A DNA stretch of 64,000 bases from WHSW01 sp963767475 (GCA_963767475.1 CAVYEI010000006.1:1-64000); one strand, 5' to 3'. Positions 8,712 through 17,837 are shown, counted from the stretch's first letter. A program made the numbers and translations. Notes: a model not told the origin generated them from the sequence alone.

Positions 8712-9923
8712 CTAGCGCAGGTCCTCGCAGCGGCTGGCGAGATCCTCGGGATCGACGCGGGCCAGGTCCTTTGCCGGCCCGCAGTCGAGGCTGTCGCGGT
8801 CCTGGTCGCGGCCGCCCGAGTTGAGCACGTCGGGGCCCCGGCCTCCGAAGAGGGAGTCGCCGCCGCCGTATCCGCTGATCAGGTCGGCGCCGGTGCCGCC
8901 GATGATCCGATCGCCGCGCGAGCCGCCGAAGAGGTCGTCCTGTCCGCTGCCGCCGCTGATTCGGTTCGGCTGCGCTCCGTATTCCTCGATGTGGTCGTCA
9001 CCGGGGCCGCCTGTGATCCGGTCGCTGCCGGCCTCGCCGCGGATGAAGTCGTCGCCCGCGTTGCCGGCGATCACGTCGTCGCCCGCTCCGCCGTTCAGCG
9101 ACTCGGGCCACGCGGAGGCGGTTTCAGGCTGGTTTGCGCCGCTGAGGTTGTCGTCGCCGGCACCTCCGTAGAGCGCCTCGGCTCCGAGCACGTTGTCGCC
9201 CTCACCGGCGGCTCCGTCGTTGGCGATCTCATCAAGCGAGATCGAGATCGCGCCGAGCGCGGCCGTGTAGCTGATGAAGTCGCCGCCGGTGCCCAGGTCG
9301 AGGTGGTCGGCGCCGTCCGGCGCGGCGGTCGCGGCGACGGCGCTATCGGCGCCGGAGCCGGCTTCGACGCTGTCCGCGCCCGGGCCCGGGTCGATCCTGT
9401 CGGTGCCGGTGCCGCCCAAGACCGTGTCGTCGCCCTCGCCCGCCTCGACCGCCGTCTCGAACAGCCCGTGGCCGCCGTCGTCAGCCGGCATCGTGGTCGC
9501 CGTGAGCGTGTCGTCGCCGTCGCCGAGCAGGCTCCGCAGGAAAACCTTGCGGCCGAGGTCGACGCAGATCGTGCGCACGCAATCGGCCGGCCGCGAGGTC
9601 ATCAGCTGGCAGAGGACCTCGCTACCGGGCGCGCCACCGCCGGAGCAACCGGCGCCGGGGACGGTGGGGGAGGTCGCGTCGGTGACCGAGTAGGTGACGT
9701 CGGTTGCGGTCTGGGCGCTGATCCGCAGCTCGACCTCGTTCTGCTCCCCGGGCGTGGCCTCGAAGATCAGGGTTGAGCTCTGCGGCTCGAACACGCCCGG
9801 GCCGCCGACCTCCTCGACGCGAACCGTGGCGGCGCCCGCCCCGGTCGCTGGCACGAGCACGCCGACCACGACCAGGCCCGCCAGCGATCCACGAGATCCG
9901 ATTCGCGCGATTCTTCCCCTCAA
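8712..9923 (-). CDS. Secreted calcium-binding RTX-repeat protein
   Basis: 403 residues. The signal peptide is about residues 1-31 (Arg-rich start, hydrophobic SLAGLVVVGVLVPATGAGA, then A). A beta-rich domain with Cys pairs follows (about 32-150), then RTX nonapeptide repeats (GGxGxDxhx) from about 150 to 380, for example LYGGAGDDNLSGA, LNGGAGDDVIAGNAGDDFI and IIGGTGADLISGYGGGDSL. The C-terminal DSLDCGPAKDLARVDPEDL closes with a Cys pair, an ending I associate with RTX proteins of this class. The repeats fold into a Ca2+-loaded beta roll outside the cell. No catalytic domain is seen, so a surface or matrix structural role is the default guess. Confidence 0.85.
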   Translation of the reverse strand: MRGRIARIGSRGSLAGLVVVGVLVPATGAGAATVRVEEVGGPGVFEPQSSTLIFEATPGEQNEVELRISAQTATDVTYSVTDATSPTVPGAGCSGGGAPGSEVLCQLMTSRPADCVRTICVDLGRKVFLRSLLGDGDDTLTATTMPADDGGHGLFETAVEAGEGDDTVLGGTGTDRIDPGPGADSVEAGSGADSAVAATAAPDGADHLDLGTGGDFISYTAALGAISISLDEIANDGAAGEGDNVLGAEALYGGAGDDNLSGANQPETASAWPESLNGGAGDDVIAGNAGDDFIRGEAGSDRITGGPGDDHIEEYGAQPNRISGGSGQDDLFGGSRGDRIIGGTGADLISGYGGGDSLFGGRGPDVLNSGGRDQDRDSLDCGPAKDLARVDPEDLASRCEDLR

Positions 9924-9990
9924 TCCCGCTCCCTTCGGCTACGGCTTACCACGGCCGGCGCCGGGAAGTCAAGGCCGCTACGTTTGCGAG

Positions 9991-10950
9991 GTGAGCGACC
10001 TCGAGCGAGCCGTGAGCGCGGTGATCCGCGACTGCCTCGGCGTCCGCGAGGGCGAGGAGGTGCTGGTGGTTGCCAACCCGGCGACGATCGGGCTCGGCGA
10101 ACGCTTTCGCGGCGAGGCGGGCCGGGTCGGCGCCGACGGCGTGATGGCGCTGATCGGCGAGCGCGCCGAGTCCGGGACGGAGCCGCCGCAATCGGTTGCC
10201 GCAGCGATGGCGGCCGCCGACGTCGTCCTCTGCCCGACCGTGCAGTCGCTCTCGCACACCGCGGCGCGCAGGGCGGCAACCGAGGCCGGGGTGCGGATCG
10301 CGACCCTGCCGGGGGCGACCGAGGAGATGCTGGCCCGGGTGATGTCGGCCGACATGGAGGCGCTGCGGCGCCGGGGCGCGGCGATCGCGCAGATCCTCAC
10401 CGCCGGCAGCGAGGCGCGAATCACCTGCGCCCGCGGCTCCGACCTGATGCTCGGGCTCGGCGAGCGCGAGGCCGTCGCCGACGCGGGCGACCTGACCACG
10501 CCCGGCGCTTTCGGCAACCTGCCCTGCGGTGAGGGCTTCATCGCCCCGATCGAGGGCACCGCCGCGGGCACCCTGATCGTCGACGGGACGATCGCCTCGA
10601 TCGGGCGGGTGACAGAACCGGTCGAGCTCACGGTCGAGGCGGGTCACCTGGTCGCGGCGACCGGCGCCGAGGGAGAGCGGCTGCTTCACCTGCTGCGCAC
10701 CCACGGTGGCGAGCAGGGCACCAACGTCGCCGAGCTCGGCATCGGCACCAACGAGAAGGCCGAGCTGACCGGCAACCTGCTCGAGGACGAGAAGATCCTC
10801 GGCACCTGCCACGTCGCCTTCGGCGCCTCGGCGGCGATCGGCGGCACGGTCCAGGTGCCGATCCACCTCGACGTCGTCGTGCTCGAGCCCGACGTCAGCG
10901 TCGACGGCGAGCCGCTCGTGCGCGCGGGCGAGCTGCTGGTCGGCGACTGA
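9991..10950 (+). CDS. Leucyl-aminopeptidase-like metalloprotease (M29-type)
   Basis: 319 residues from GTG 9991, which begins right after the divergent spacer of 67 bases; the frame is open further upstream but that part shadows the RTX gene. Family signatures seen are GAFGNLPCGEGFIAPIEGTA (about residues 170-189), ELGIGTNEKAELTGNLLEDEKILGTCHVAFG (about 248-278) and GGTVQVPIHLDVVV. These match the thermophilic metallo-aminopeptidase group in which Glu and His residues bind the metal. It probably removes N-terminal residues from peptides in the cytosol. The glutamate formiminotransferase gene follows after 12 bases, so they are likely cotranscribed. Confidence 0.75.
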   Translation: MSDLERAVSAVIRDCLGVREGEEVLVVANPATIGLGERFRGEAGRVGADGVMALIGERAESGTEPPQSVAAAMAAADVVLCPTVQSLSHTAARRAATEAGVRIATLPGATEEMLARVMSADMEALRRRGAAIAQILTAGSEARITCARGSDLMLGLGEREAVADAGDLTTPGAFGNLPCGEGFIAPIEGTAAGTLIVDGTIASIGRVTEPVELTVEAGHLVAATGAEGERLLHLLRTHGGEQGTNVAELGIGTNEKAELTGNLLEDEKILGTCHVAFGASAAIGGTVQVPIHLDVVVLEPDVSVDGEPLVRAGELLVGD

Positions 10951-10962
10951 GGCCGGTCTCGC

Positions 10963-11853
10963 ATGGCGCTCGCGGTCCCGAACTTCTCCGAAGGCCGCGA
11001 CCAGGATGCGATCGCCGCGATCAGCGCCGCGTTCGCCCGCGCCGAGCTGCTCGACCGCCACACCGACGAGGTCCACAATCGGACCGTGTTGACCCTGACA
11101 GCGCCCGGGAGGGAGCTGGTCGAGGCACTGGTCGCCGGAGCCGAGGCCTGCATCGAGCGCATCGATCTCTCCGCCCATAGCGGCGCCCATCCCTGCATCG
11201 GTGCGCTCGACGTCTGCCCCGTGGTCTGGCTCACCGACGGCGAGCGCACGCTGGCCGAGGAGCTGGCGCTGGAGGCGGCGCTGGCGATCGCCGAGCTCGG
11301 GCTGCCGGTGTTCCTCTACGGCGAGCTGGCGACGGAGCAGCCGCGCCGCGAGCGCGCCTACTTTCGCCGCGGCGGCCTCGCCGCGCTTCGGGAACGCATG
11401 CGCACGGGCGAGCTGCTTCAGGATTTCGGCCCGGCCCAACCGCACCCGACCGCGGGCGCGCTGCTGGTCACCGCGCGGCCGCCGCTCGCGGCCTTCAACG
11501 TCGAGCTCGACACCGTCGACATCGGCGTCGCCGAGTCGATCGCGGCCGACCTGCGCGAGTCGGGCGGTGGGATCGGCGGTGTGCGGGCGATCGCCGTCGA
11601 CCTCGGCGATCGAGCCCAGATCTCGACCAACATCCACGACCCGGTCTCGGTCCCGCTTGGGGTGGTGATCGAGCAGGTCCGCGCGCTCGCCGCTCGCAAC
11701 GGCGCGCGGCCGGTGGCCGGTGAGGTCGTCGGCATGGTCCCCGAGGCGTCGCTGCGCGAGCTGCCCGACGACGTGCCCCTGCGCGGCTTCGATCCCGAGC
11801 TGCAGGTGCTCGAGCGCCGGCTGGCGCGGTCGGACGCTCAGCCGCCGACGTAG
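10963..11853 (+). CDS. ftcD: Glutamate formiminotransferase
   Basis: 296 residues, matching the formiminotransferase part of FtcD. Signatures are AVPNFSEGRD at the N terminus, LDRHTDEVHNRTVLTL, IDLSAHSGAHPCIGALDVCP and the C-terminal-subdomain segment ISTNIHDPVSVPLGVV. It moves the formimino group from N-formiminoglutamate to tetrahydrofolate in histidine breakdown. The cyclodeaminase domain of the bifunctional vertebrate enzyme is absent, as usual for bacteria. No hut genes are nearby. Its 3' end overlaps the convergent LysM/VanY gene by 16 bases. Confidence 0.88.
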   Translation: MALAVPNFSEGRDQDAIAAISAAFARAELLDRHTDEVHNRTVLTLTAPGRELVEALVAGAEACIERIDLSAHSGAHPCIGALDVCPVVWLTDGERTLAEELALEAALAIAELGLPVFLYGELATEQPRRERAYFRRGGLAALRERMRTGELLQDFGPAQPHPTAGALLVTARPPLAAFNVELDTVDIGVAESIAADLRESGGGIGGVRAIAVDLGDRAQISTNIHDPVSVPLGVVIEQVRALAARNGARPVAGEVVGMVPEASLRELPDDVPLRGFDPELQVLERRLARSDAQPPT

Positions 11854-12719
11854 TCCACGTGCCACCACTCGTCGGGCCCGTGGACCTTCGACCAGCCGTA
11901 GGTCGGCCCGATCTGGTCGATCACCGTCCGCATCTCAGGGCTGGCGAGGTCGACCGCGGTGCCGTACTCATGCGACGAGCTGCCGGGCGGGTTGGCGGGG
12001 GCGCCGAGCCCGGCGAGATAGAGGTCGTAGAGATAAGACTGCTGCTCCCAGGTGCGGTAGGCGGAGAGCGATCCGGCGGGGTAGATGTCGATCCCGAACT
12101 GGCTCAGCGCCGCCTCGCGCATCGCGGTCCAGGCGGCGGCCGCGTTCGACGCCAGGTACGCGGCGCCCATGGGCGAGTAGATCGCGACCGTCCAAGAAGC
12201 GGGCACCGTCGCCGGTGCCGATGTCGGTACGGCAGTCGTCGTCGTTGTCGTCGCAGTTGTCCCCACCGCGGTGGCGCTCGGGATCTGGATCGTGGTCCCG
12301 GTGATCACGAGGGTGTCGGGCGAGATCCCGTTGAAGGCGGCGAGCGACTCGGTCGTGACCCCGTTCGCGGCCGCGATTCCGGAGAGCGTCTCGCCCTCGA
12401 GCACCGTGTGGGCGCCGGCGGTCGTCGCCGTCGTGGTGCTTGTGGTGGTCGCCGTCGTCCCCACCTCGGTGGCGCTCGGGACCTGGATCGAGGTTCCGGT
12501 GACCACCAGGGTCTCGGCTGAGATCCCGTTGAAGGCGGCGAGCGACTCGGTCGTGATCCCGTTCGCCGCCGCGATTCCGGAGAGCGTCTCGCCCTCGATC
12601 ACCGTGTGAGCGACCGCCGCGTCCGCGACGGCGGGTTGTGCGCAGGCGAGCAGTCCCGCGGCCGCGGCCGCGAGCGCGGCCACTCGTCCCCTTTTGCCCC
12701 CCGACCCGGTTCCCATCAA
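11838..12719 (-). CDS. LysM-LysM-VanY (M15) D-Ala-D-Ala carboxypeptidase, secreted
   Basis: 293 residues. The signal peptide is about 1-35 (VAALAAAAAGLLACAQPAVADA). Two nearly identical LysM modules follow (HTVIEGETLSGIAAANGITTE at about 38-80 and HTVLEGETLSGIAAANGVTTE at about 103-145), joined by Thr-rich linkers. The M15B peptidase domain (about 170-293) has the substrate Arg in LSAYRTWEQQ, the zinc motif SSHEYGTAVDLA (His and Asp) and EWWHVDYV (catalytic Glu region and second His). It trims peptidoglycan stem peptides in the wall while LysM holds it on glycan. The LysM modules look like a recent internal duplication. Confidence 0.9.
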   Translation of the reverse strand: MMGTGSGGKRGRVAALAAAAAGLLACAQPAVADAAVAHTVIEGETLSGIAAANGITTESLAAFNGISAETLVVTGTSIQVPSATEVGTTATTTSTTTATTAGAHTVLEGETLSGIAAANGVTTESLAAFNGISPDTLVITGTTIQIPSATAVGTTATTTTTTAVPTSAPATVPASWTVAIYSPMGAAYLASNAAAAWTAMREAALSQFGIDIYPAGSLSAYRTWEQQSYLYDLYLAGLGAPANPPGSSSHEYGTAVDLASPEMRTVIDQIGPTYGWSKVHGPDEWWHVDYVGG

Positions 12720-12844
12720 TCAGCTCCTGTTTGGATTCGAAGCTGGCTTCGTTCGGCGGTCGCGGTGACCTGCGCCCCGGCGGGGTTATGACCCCTGAAC
12801 GCGCGCGTGCACGGATGGGCGGCGGTCGTTAGCCTCCACGCTTC

Positions 12845-13237
12845 GTGGCTCAGACGCGAAAGAAGCGGCGCCGAAAGCATCGCGGCACCCAGGGGGGCGG
12901 GCTCGACCGGCGCGGCCCCCGCGGGCGCCCGCGGACGCGCGAGGAGGCGAAGGCGAGGGCGCGCAAGAAGCGCCAGCCCGCGAAGGGCCGGTCGGTCGAT
13001 CGTCGCGATATGCCGCCGACCTGGAGCGGCGCCTTCAAGCGCGGCCTGTTCGGCGCCGGGATCTTCTTCCTGCTCTTCTGGCTCGCGTTCCAGCGGCCGG
13101 TCGGCGGCGCGCTCGGGCTCTCGGTGGTGATGCTGGCGATGTACGTGCCGATGGGCTACTACATCGACCGCTTCATGTACCGCCGCCGGCTGCGCCAGCA
13201 GCAGGCCGCGCGGGCGGCGAAGAAGCAGCAGGGCTGA
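12845..13237 (+). CDS. Small basic membrane protein of unknown function
   Basis: 130 residues from GTG 12845. It has a very basic cytosolic first half (KKRRRKHRGTQ, then TREEAKARARKKRQ) and two hydrophobic helices (about 69-87, GLFGAGIFFLLFWLAFQ, and 91-112, GGALGLSVVMLAMYVPMGYYI) ending in an Arg-rich tail. Predicted topology puts both charged tails inside. No domain is recognised. The charged N terminus could bind nucleic acid or ribosomes, but that is only a guess from composition. A perfect 7-bp GC hairpin (13237-13251) sits at its stop. Confidence 0.65.
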   Translation: MAQTRKKRRRKHRGTQGGGLDRRGPRGRPRTREEAKARARKKRQPAKGRSVDRRDMPPTWSGAFKRGLFGAGIFFLLFWLAFQRPVGGALGLSVVMLAMYVPMGYYIDRFMYRRRLRQQQAARAAKKQQG

Positions 13238-13264
13238 GCGCCCCGGGCGCTACTCTCGCTCGCC

Positions 13265-13903
13265 ATGGACGTGCGCATGCTCACCGTCGGCCAGGTGGCC
13301 GAGAACTGCTACGTGATCCGCCGCAATGGCTCCGATCGCGGGCTGATCGTCGACCCCGGCGAGGAGCCCGAGCGGATCCTCCATCTGGTCGACGAGCTCG
13401 ACCTCGGGATCGACGCCATCCTGCTCACCCACACCCACTTCGATCACATCGGCGCCGTCGCTCCGGTGGCGAAGGCGACCGGTGCGCCGGTCTACTGCCC
13501 TGAGATCGAGGTCCCGGTGCTCGCCGACATCATGGCCTACGTCCCCTGGCCCGGGTTCGGCCCCTATGAGAGCTATGACGCCGACGAGACCGTCGCCGGC
13601 GGCGAGCAGCTCGAGCTCGCCGGGATGCGGATCGAGGTCCTGTTCACGCCCGGTCACAGCCCCGGCCACGTCACCTACGCGATCCGCGACGAGGCGGCGC
13701 TGTTCAGCGGCGACGTGCTGTTCCAGGGCTCGGTCGGGCGCGTCGACCTCCCGGGCGGCGACTGGCCGACCCTGCTCGAGAGCATCCGCAGCCTCGTCGA
13801 CGGCTTTCCCGAGGAGACTGTGGTCTATCCCGGCCACATGGGGATCACCACGCTCGGCGCCGAGCGGGCTACGAATCCGTTCCTAGCTGAGCTCGCGCGT
13901 TAG
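13265..13903 (+). CDS. MBL-fold hydrolase, glyoxalase II-like
   Basis: 212 residues with all metallo-beta-lactamase-fold signatures: LLTHTHFDHIGA (HxHxDH, about residues 57-68), FTPGHSPGHVTYAI (His), LFSGDVLFQGSVGRVDLPGGDW (Asp) and VYPGHMGITTLG (last His). Length and the GSVGR(V)D segment fit the glyoxalase II/hydroxyacylglutathione-hydrolase-like group, which in actinobacteria often act on thioesters or are of unknown substrate. Zinc or iron at two sites is expected. The gene is followed by the 51-bp mini-ORF element and hisS on the same strand, so it may be cotranscribed with them. Confidence 0.85.
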   Translation: MDVRMLTVGQVAENCYVIRRNGSDRGLIVDPGEEPERILHLVDELDLGIDAILLTHTHFDHIGAVAPVAKATGAPVYCPEIEVPVLADIMAYVPWPGFGPYESYDADETVAGGEQLELAGMRIEVLFTPGHSPGHVTYAIRDEAALFSGDVLFQGSVGRVDLPGGDWPTLLESIRSLVDGFPEETVVYPGHMGITTLGAERATNPFLAELAR

Positions 13904-13912
13904 GTTGAGGCC

Positions 13913-13963
13913 GTGAGGCGGAGCGAAGCGAAGCCGAGGCGCGCCGCCGTTGAGGCGCCTTAG
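13913..13963 (+). CDS. Repeated 16-codon mini-ORF, copy 1, abutting hisS
   Basis: GTG to TAG encodes MRRSEAKPRRAAVEAP. The TAG is immediately followed by the in-frame GTG of hisS. A second copy is at 63650. The two are 47/51 identical and all four differences are at codon third positions: three are synonymous (including the stop, TAG/TAA) and one is Arg/Ser. GAGG within the tail of the mini-ORF lies 8 bases before the hisS GTG and can serve as its ribosome binding site, so translation of the mini-ORF would couple to hisS. The ends (TGAGGCG and CGCCTTA) can also pair with one G-U, so a dispersed palindromic repeat is the competing explanation. Confidence 0.45.
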   Translation: MRRSEAKPRRAAVEAP

Positions 13964-15199
13964 GTGAGCGCGCGCTTTCAAGCCCCGCGGGGGACGTTCG
14001 ACATCCTGCCCGCCGAGGAGTCGATCCGTGCCCGCGTCTACGTCGCGGCCGCCGAGCTGGTCGGGCGGGCCGGCTACGGCCGCATCGACACCCCGATCTT
14101 CGAGGACACCGAGCTGTTCGCACGCGGCGTCGGCGAGGGCACCGACATCGTCCACAAGGAGATGTTCACGTTCGAGGACCAGGGCGGCCGCAGCCTCACC
14201 CTGCGCCCCGAGGCGACTGCGGCGATCTGCCGCGCCTACATCGAGCACGGGATGCAGAAGCTGGCGCAGCCGGTGAAGCTCTGGACCTGGGGTCCGTTCT
14301 TCCGCCACGAGCGCCCCCAGGCCGGGCGCTTTCGCCAGTTTCACCAGCTGAACGTGGAGGCGATCGGCTCCGACTCGCCGCTCGTCGACGCCGAGCTGAT
14401 CATGCTGCTCGATGACCTGCTGCGGGGGCTCGGAGTGCCGGGGCTGAAGCTGCGGCTGTCGAGCCTCGGCACGCCGGCCTCGCGCGCCGCCTACCGCGAG
14501 GAGCTGCTCGCCTATCTGCGCGAGCACGAGGGCGAGCTCTCGCCGGACGTCCGCGAGCGGATGGCCGAGAACCCGCTGCGCGCCTTCGATTCCAAGGACC
14601 CGGGGACGCAGGCGGCGATCGCCGAGGCGCCGCGGATGCTCGACCGCCTCGAGCAGGCCGACGCGGAGCACTTCGCCGAGGTTCGCAACCTTCTCGACCA
14701 GGCCGGGGTCAGCTACGTCCTCGACGGCACCCTCGTCCGCGGCCTCGACTACTACACCCGGACCGTGTTCGAATTCGAGTCCGAGAGCCTCGACGCCCAG
14801 GCGGCGACGATCGGCGGCGGGGGCCGCTACGACGGCCTCGTCGAGGTGCTCGGCGGCCCGCCGACGCCGGCCTGTGGCTGGGCCGCCGGGATCGACCGGA
14901 TCCTGATCGCGCTGGCCGAGCCGGAGCCCGAAGCGGTCGCCGACGTCTTCGTTGCCGCGCCGGACGCGCAGACCGGGCGCGCCTTCGCCCTGGTCCAGGA
15001 GCTGCGCGGCGCCGGCCTGCGCGCCGAGCTCGACCTCGCGGGGCGCTCGCTCAAGGGCCAGATGAAGCAGGCCGACCGGATCGGCGCCCGGCGGACCGTG
15101 ATCCTCGACGAGCAGGGGGAGGCCGAGGTGCGCGACATGCAGAGCGGTGAGCAGACGGCGCTCGACCTCGCGCGGGCGGCGGAGGCATTGAGCCAATGA
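13964..15199 (+). CDS. hisS: Histidine--tRNA ligase
   Basis: 411-residue class II aminoacyl-tRNA synthetase charging tRNA-His. It begins SARFQAPRGTFDILPAEE as expected for the family. Class II motif 2 is seen in FRHERPQAGRFRQFHQLNVEAIG, the HisA signature in RGLDYYTRTVFEFE, and motif 3 in CGWAAGIDRILIAL; the C-terminal anticodon-binding domain is about residues 320-411. GTG 13964 directly follows the stop of the 16-codon mini-ORF in the same frame. It overlaps aspS by 4 bases (ATGA); hisS-aspS is a common bacterial pair. Confidence 0.97.
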   Translation: MSARFQAPRGTFDILPAEESIRARVYVAAAELVGRAGYGRIDTPIFEDTELFARGVGEGTDIVHKEMFTFEDQGGRSLTLRPEATAAICRAYIEHGMQKLAQPVKLWTWGPFFRHERPQAGRFRQFHQLNVEAIGSDSPLVDAELIMLLDDLLRGLGVPGLKLRLSSLGTPASRAAYREELLAYLREHEGELSPDVRERMAENPLRAFDSKDPGTQAAIAEAPRMLDRLEQADAEHFAEVRNLLDQAGVSYVLDGTLVRGLDYYTRTVFEFESESLDAQAATIGGGGRYDGLVEVLGGPPTPACGWAAGIDRILIALAEPEPEAVADVFVAAPDAQTGRAFALVQELRGAGLRAELDLAGRSLKGQMKQADRIGARRTVILDEQGEAEVRDMQSGEQTALDLARAAEALSQ

Positions 15200-16983
15200 G
15201 CGAGTTCCCGGCGCTGCGCGCGAACGAGTACCGCGACACCTGGTGCGGCCAGGTGCTCGGCGACCGGGTCGACTCCGACGCCCGCGTTGCCGGTTGGGTG
15301 CACCGCCGCCGCGACCACGGCGGGCTGGTGTTCATCGACCTGCGCGACCGCACCGGGATCGTTCAGCTCGTCTTTCACCCGGACCGCTCCGGCGAGGCCT
15401 TCGAGCTCGCCCACAAGCTGCGGGCCGAGGACGTGCTCAGCGTCGCCGGGTCCGTGGTCCGCCGCGACCCCGAGACCGTCAACCCGGAGCTGCCGACCGG
15501 CGAGTTCGAGCTTCAGGTCGGCGATGCGACCCTGCTCGCCGACGCGCAGACGCCGCCGTTCGAGATCGAGGGGTTCTCGGGCGAGGTCGGCGAGGAGGCG
15601 CGGCTTCGCCACCGCTACCTCGACCTGCGTCGCGAGCGGATGGCGCGGGCGATCGTCAGGCGCCATCAGGTCAGCGCCGCGATCCGCGAGTTCCTCGGCG
15701 GCGAGGGCTTCCTCGACATCGAGACGCCGATGCTCTCGCGATCGACCCCCGAGGGCGCTCGCGACTTCCTCGTCCCCTCGCGCCGCGAGCCCGGCTCGTT
15801 CTACGCCCTGCCGCAGTCGCCGCAGCTGTTCAAGCAGCTGCTGATGGTCGCCGGGTTCGAGCGCTACTTCCAGATCGTGCGCTGCTTTCGCGACGAGGAC
15901 CAGCGCGCCGACCGCCAGCCCGACTTCACCCAATTGGACATCGAGATGTCGTTCGTGGGGGTCGAGGATGTGCTCGACCTCAACGAGCGCCTGCTCGCCG
16001 CCGTGTTCGAGCGCGTCGAGGGCCCGAAGCTCGAGCTGCCGCTGCGCCGGATCACCTACGAGGAGGCGATCGCGCGCTTCGGCACCGACCGCCCCGACCT
16101 GCGCTTCGGGCTCGAGCTGACCGAGGTCACGGACCTGCTGGCGGAGACCGAGTTCAAGGTCTTTCGCGGCGTGATCGAGGCCGGCGGGATCGTCAAGGGG
16201 CTGAACGCCGGCGCCCGCGAGATCCCGCGCTCGGCTCTCGACGGCTTGATCGGGCGCGCCCAGGAGCTCGGCGCCAAGGGCCTGGTCTGGGCCTTTCGCG
16301 AGGGCGAGGGCTGGCGCTCGCCGACGGCCAAGTTCCTCTCCGAGGCCGAGCTGGCGGCGCTCAACCAGCGGCTCGAGGCCGAGGAGGGCGATCTGCTGCT
16401 GGTCGTCGCCGACAAGCCCGCGGTCGCCAACGCCGTGCTCGCCCAGCTTCGCCTCGACCTCGCCGAGCGCTTCGAGCTCATCGACCCCGCGGCGGAGGAG
16501 TTCTGCTGGGTCACCGAGTGGCCGATGTTCGGCTGGAACGAGGGCGAGGAGCGCTGGGATCCGTTGCATCACCCGTTCACCGCCCCGGCGGGCGAGTTCG
16601 ACCCCGCCGATCCCGGCGCGGCGACGGCCCTTGCCTACGACGTGGTCTGGAACGGCCAGGAGCTCGGCGGCGGCTCGATCCGTATCTCCGACCCCGAGCT
16701 CCAGCAGCGCGTGCTCGAGGCGATCGGGATCGACCCGGCGGAGGCCGAGGAGCGGTTCGGCTTTTTGCTCGAGGCGCTGCGCTACGGCGCACCTCCGCAC
16801 GGCGGGATCGCCTACGGGCTCGATCGCATGGTCCAGCGGCTCGAGCACGCGGACTCGATCCGCGACGTGATCGCGTTCCCGAAGGCCGCCTCCGGCGCCG
16901 ACCCGCTCACCGGGGCCCCGGCGCCCGTGGATGAGATCCAGCTGCGCGAGCTCGGCCTGGCGCTGCGCGCCAAGCGCCCCTAG
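15196..16983 (+). CDS. aspS: Aspartate--tRNA ligase, bacterial type
   Basis: 595 residues, normal for the bacterial-type AspRS with an N-terminal OB-fold anticodon domain (VAGWVHRRRDHGGLVFIDLRD), a catalytic core with motif 2 (FRDEDQRADRQPDFTQLDIE), an inserted GAD domain (about 290-410) and motif 3 (HGGIAYGLDRMVQRL). The flipping-loop segment SRSTPEGARDFLVPSR is present. It charges tRNA-Asp; whether it also misacylates tRNA-Asn (needing GatCAB) cannot be told. ATG overlaps the hisS stop. Its stop overlaps the convergent gene at 16980 by 4 bases. Confidence 0.97.
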   Translation: MSEFPALRANEYRDTWCGQVLGDRVDSDARVAGWVHRRRDHGGLVFIDLRDRTGIVQLVFHPDRSGEAFELAHKLRAEDVLSVAGSVVRRDPETVNPELPTGEFELQVGDATLLADAQTPPFEIEGFSGEVGEEARLRHRYLDLRRERMARAIVRRHQVSAAIREFLGGEGFLDIETPMLSRSTPEGARDFLVPSRREPGSFYALPQSPQLFKQLLMVAGFERYFQIVRCFRDEDQRADRQPDFTQLDIEMSFVGVEDVLDLNERLLAAVFERVEGPKLELPLRRITYEEAIARFGTDRPDLRFGLELTEVTDLLAETEFKVFRGVIEAGGIVKGLNAGAREIPRSALDGLIGRAQELGAKGLVWAFREGEGWRSPTAKFLSEAELAALNQRLEAEEGDLLLVVADKPAVANAVLAQLRLDLAERFELIDPAAEEFCWVTEWPMFGWNEGEERWDPLHHPFTAPAGEFDPADPGAATALAYDVVWNGQELGGGSIRISDPELQQRVLEAIGIDPAEAEERFGFLLEALRYGAPPHGGIAYGLDRMVQRLEHADSIRDVIAFPKAASGADPLTGAPAPVDEIQLRELGLALRAKRP

Positions 16984-17837
16984 CCCGGACCGATCCAGGC
17001 GGCCTGGAGCGAGTACTCGGTGAGCTCGACGAGGCTGCCGTCCTCGTTCTCCTGGGAGGCGAAAAGGGACAGCGTTTCGCCGGCGTCGAGCTTGACCAGG
17101 TTGGTCACAACCTGGCGGGTGCGCTCGTCCTCGAACCTGTTGGTCTCGGTCTCGATCCGCAGGGTCTGCCCGTTTGGGGCGGTGATCTGGAGCGCGCGAT
17201 CGCCGGTGTCCTGGGGACCGCCGGCGGCGGTGGTGTCATCGGACTCCCAGTCTCCGGTGCCGATCACCAGGTAGATGCCGTCGATCGGCACCCTGAGGAG
17301 CGTTGGGTCAGCGGGATTCCACATGTCGAACGGATCAAAGGCCCCCGGGCCGGTGTCGCGTTCCAGCGGCACCGCGCTGAGGAAGTTGTTCGGAAACAAG
17401 AGCAGGTTGCCCTCGATTCGCGCGGCCGGGGCGGCGCCCTGCTCGGCCGGTCCCAGCGAACCGTCGACGACCGCGGGGGCGCCCACGGCAGCCGCCGCGA
17501 GTTCGCTGCTGCCGACAGCGCCGGGCGCGATCTCGTCGGGCCCGACACCGGCGTCGGCGATCTCAGCCGACCCGACCGCTGCGGCCGCGAGCTCGGATCC
17601 GGTCACCGAGTCGGCCGCCAGGTCGCCGGCCTTCAGCGACTCCGCCTTGACCTCGGCGCCCTTCACAGAGCTGCCGGCGAGATCGGCGGCCTTGACCTCG
17701 CCGTTTCTGATGTCGTCGCTTTGGACCGAGTTGTGGCCGCTGAGCGCGACCGCGGTCGTGCCACCGGCGAGCGCCAGAAACAACGCCGCGGTGGAGGTGA
17801 CGTTGGCGTAGGTGAGCTTGCGGCTTGGGCGCTTCAT
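16980..17837 (-). CDS. Membrane-anchored or secreted Ala-rich repeat protein
   Basis: 285 residues from ATG 17837, set by GCAGGAG 6 bases upstream. The opening KRPSRKLTYANVTSTAALFLALAGGTTAVA is a stop-transfer or signal segment. Then about 100 residues of short degenerate repeats built from AxSVxGxELAAxxV-type units (KAADLAGSSVKGAEVKAES and similar) probably form a beta-helix-like stalk. The C-terminal 140 residues form a beta-sandwich-like domain (LLRVPIDGIYLVIGTGDWE, LVKLDAGETLSLFASQ) resembling the C1q/TNF-like heads found after such stalks. A cell-surface stalk-and-head protein is the best description; the ligand is unknown. Confidence 0.7.
   Translation of the reverse strand: MKRPSRKLTYANVTSTAALFLALAGGTTAVALSGHNSVQSDDIRNGEVKAADLAGSSVKGAEVKAESLKAGDLAADSVTGSELAAAAVGSAEIADAGVGPDEIAPGAVGSSELAAAAVGAPAVVDGSLGPAEQGAAPAARIEGNLLLFPNNFLSAVPLERDTGPGAFDPFDMWNPADPTLLRVPIDGIYLVIGTGDWESDDTTAAGGPQDTGDRALQITAPNGQTLRIETETNRFEDERTRQVVTNLVKLDAGETLSLFASQENEDGSLVELTEYSLQAAWIGPG

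Noticed and set aside
12720..12844. Possible c-di-AMP riboswitch before the LysM/VanY gene, as such genes often have one
   Set aside because: The region is only about 120 bases and I cannot find the conserved core strands; no convincing structure.
13237..13251. Terminator from AGCGCCC-C-GGGCGCT
   Set aside because: A good GC stem, but the 1-base loop cannot close as drawn and there is no U-run; at most a weak hairpin.
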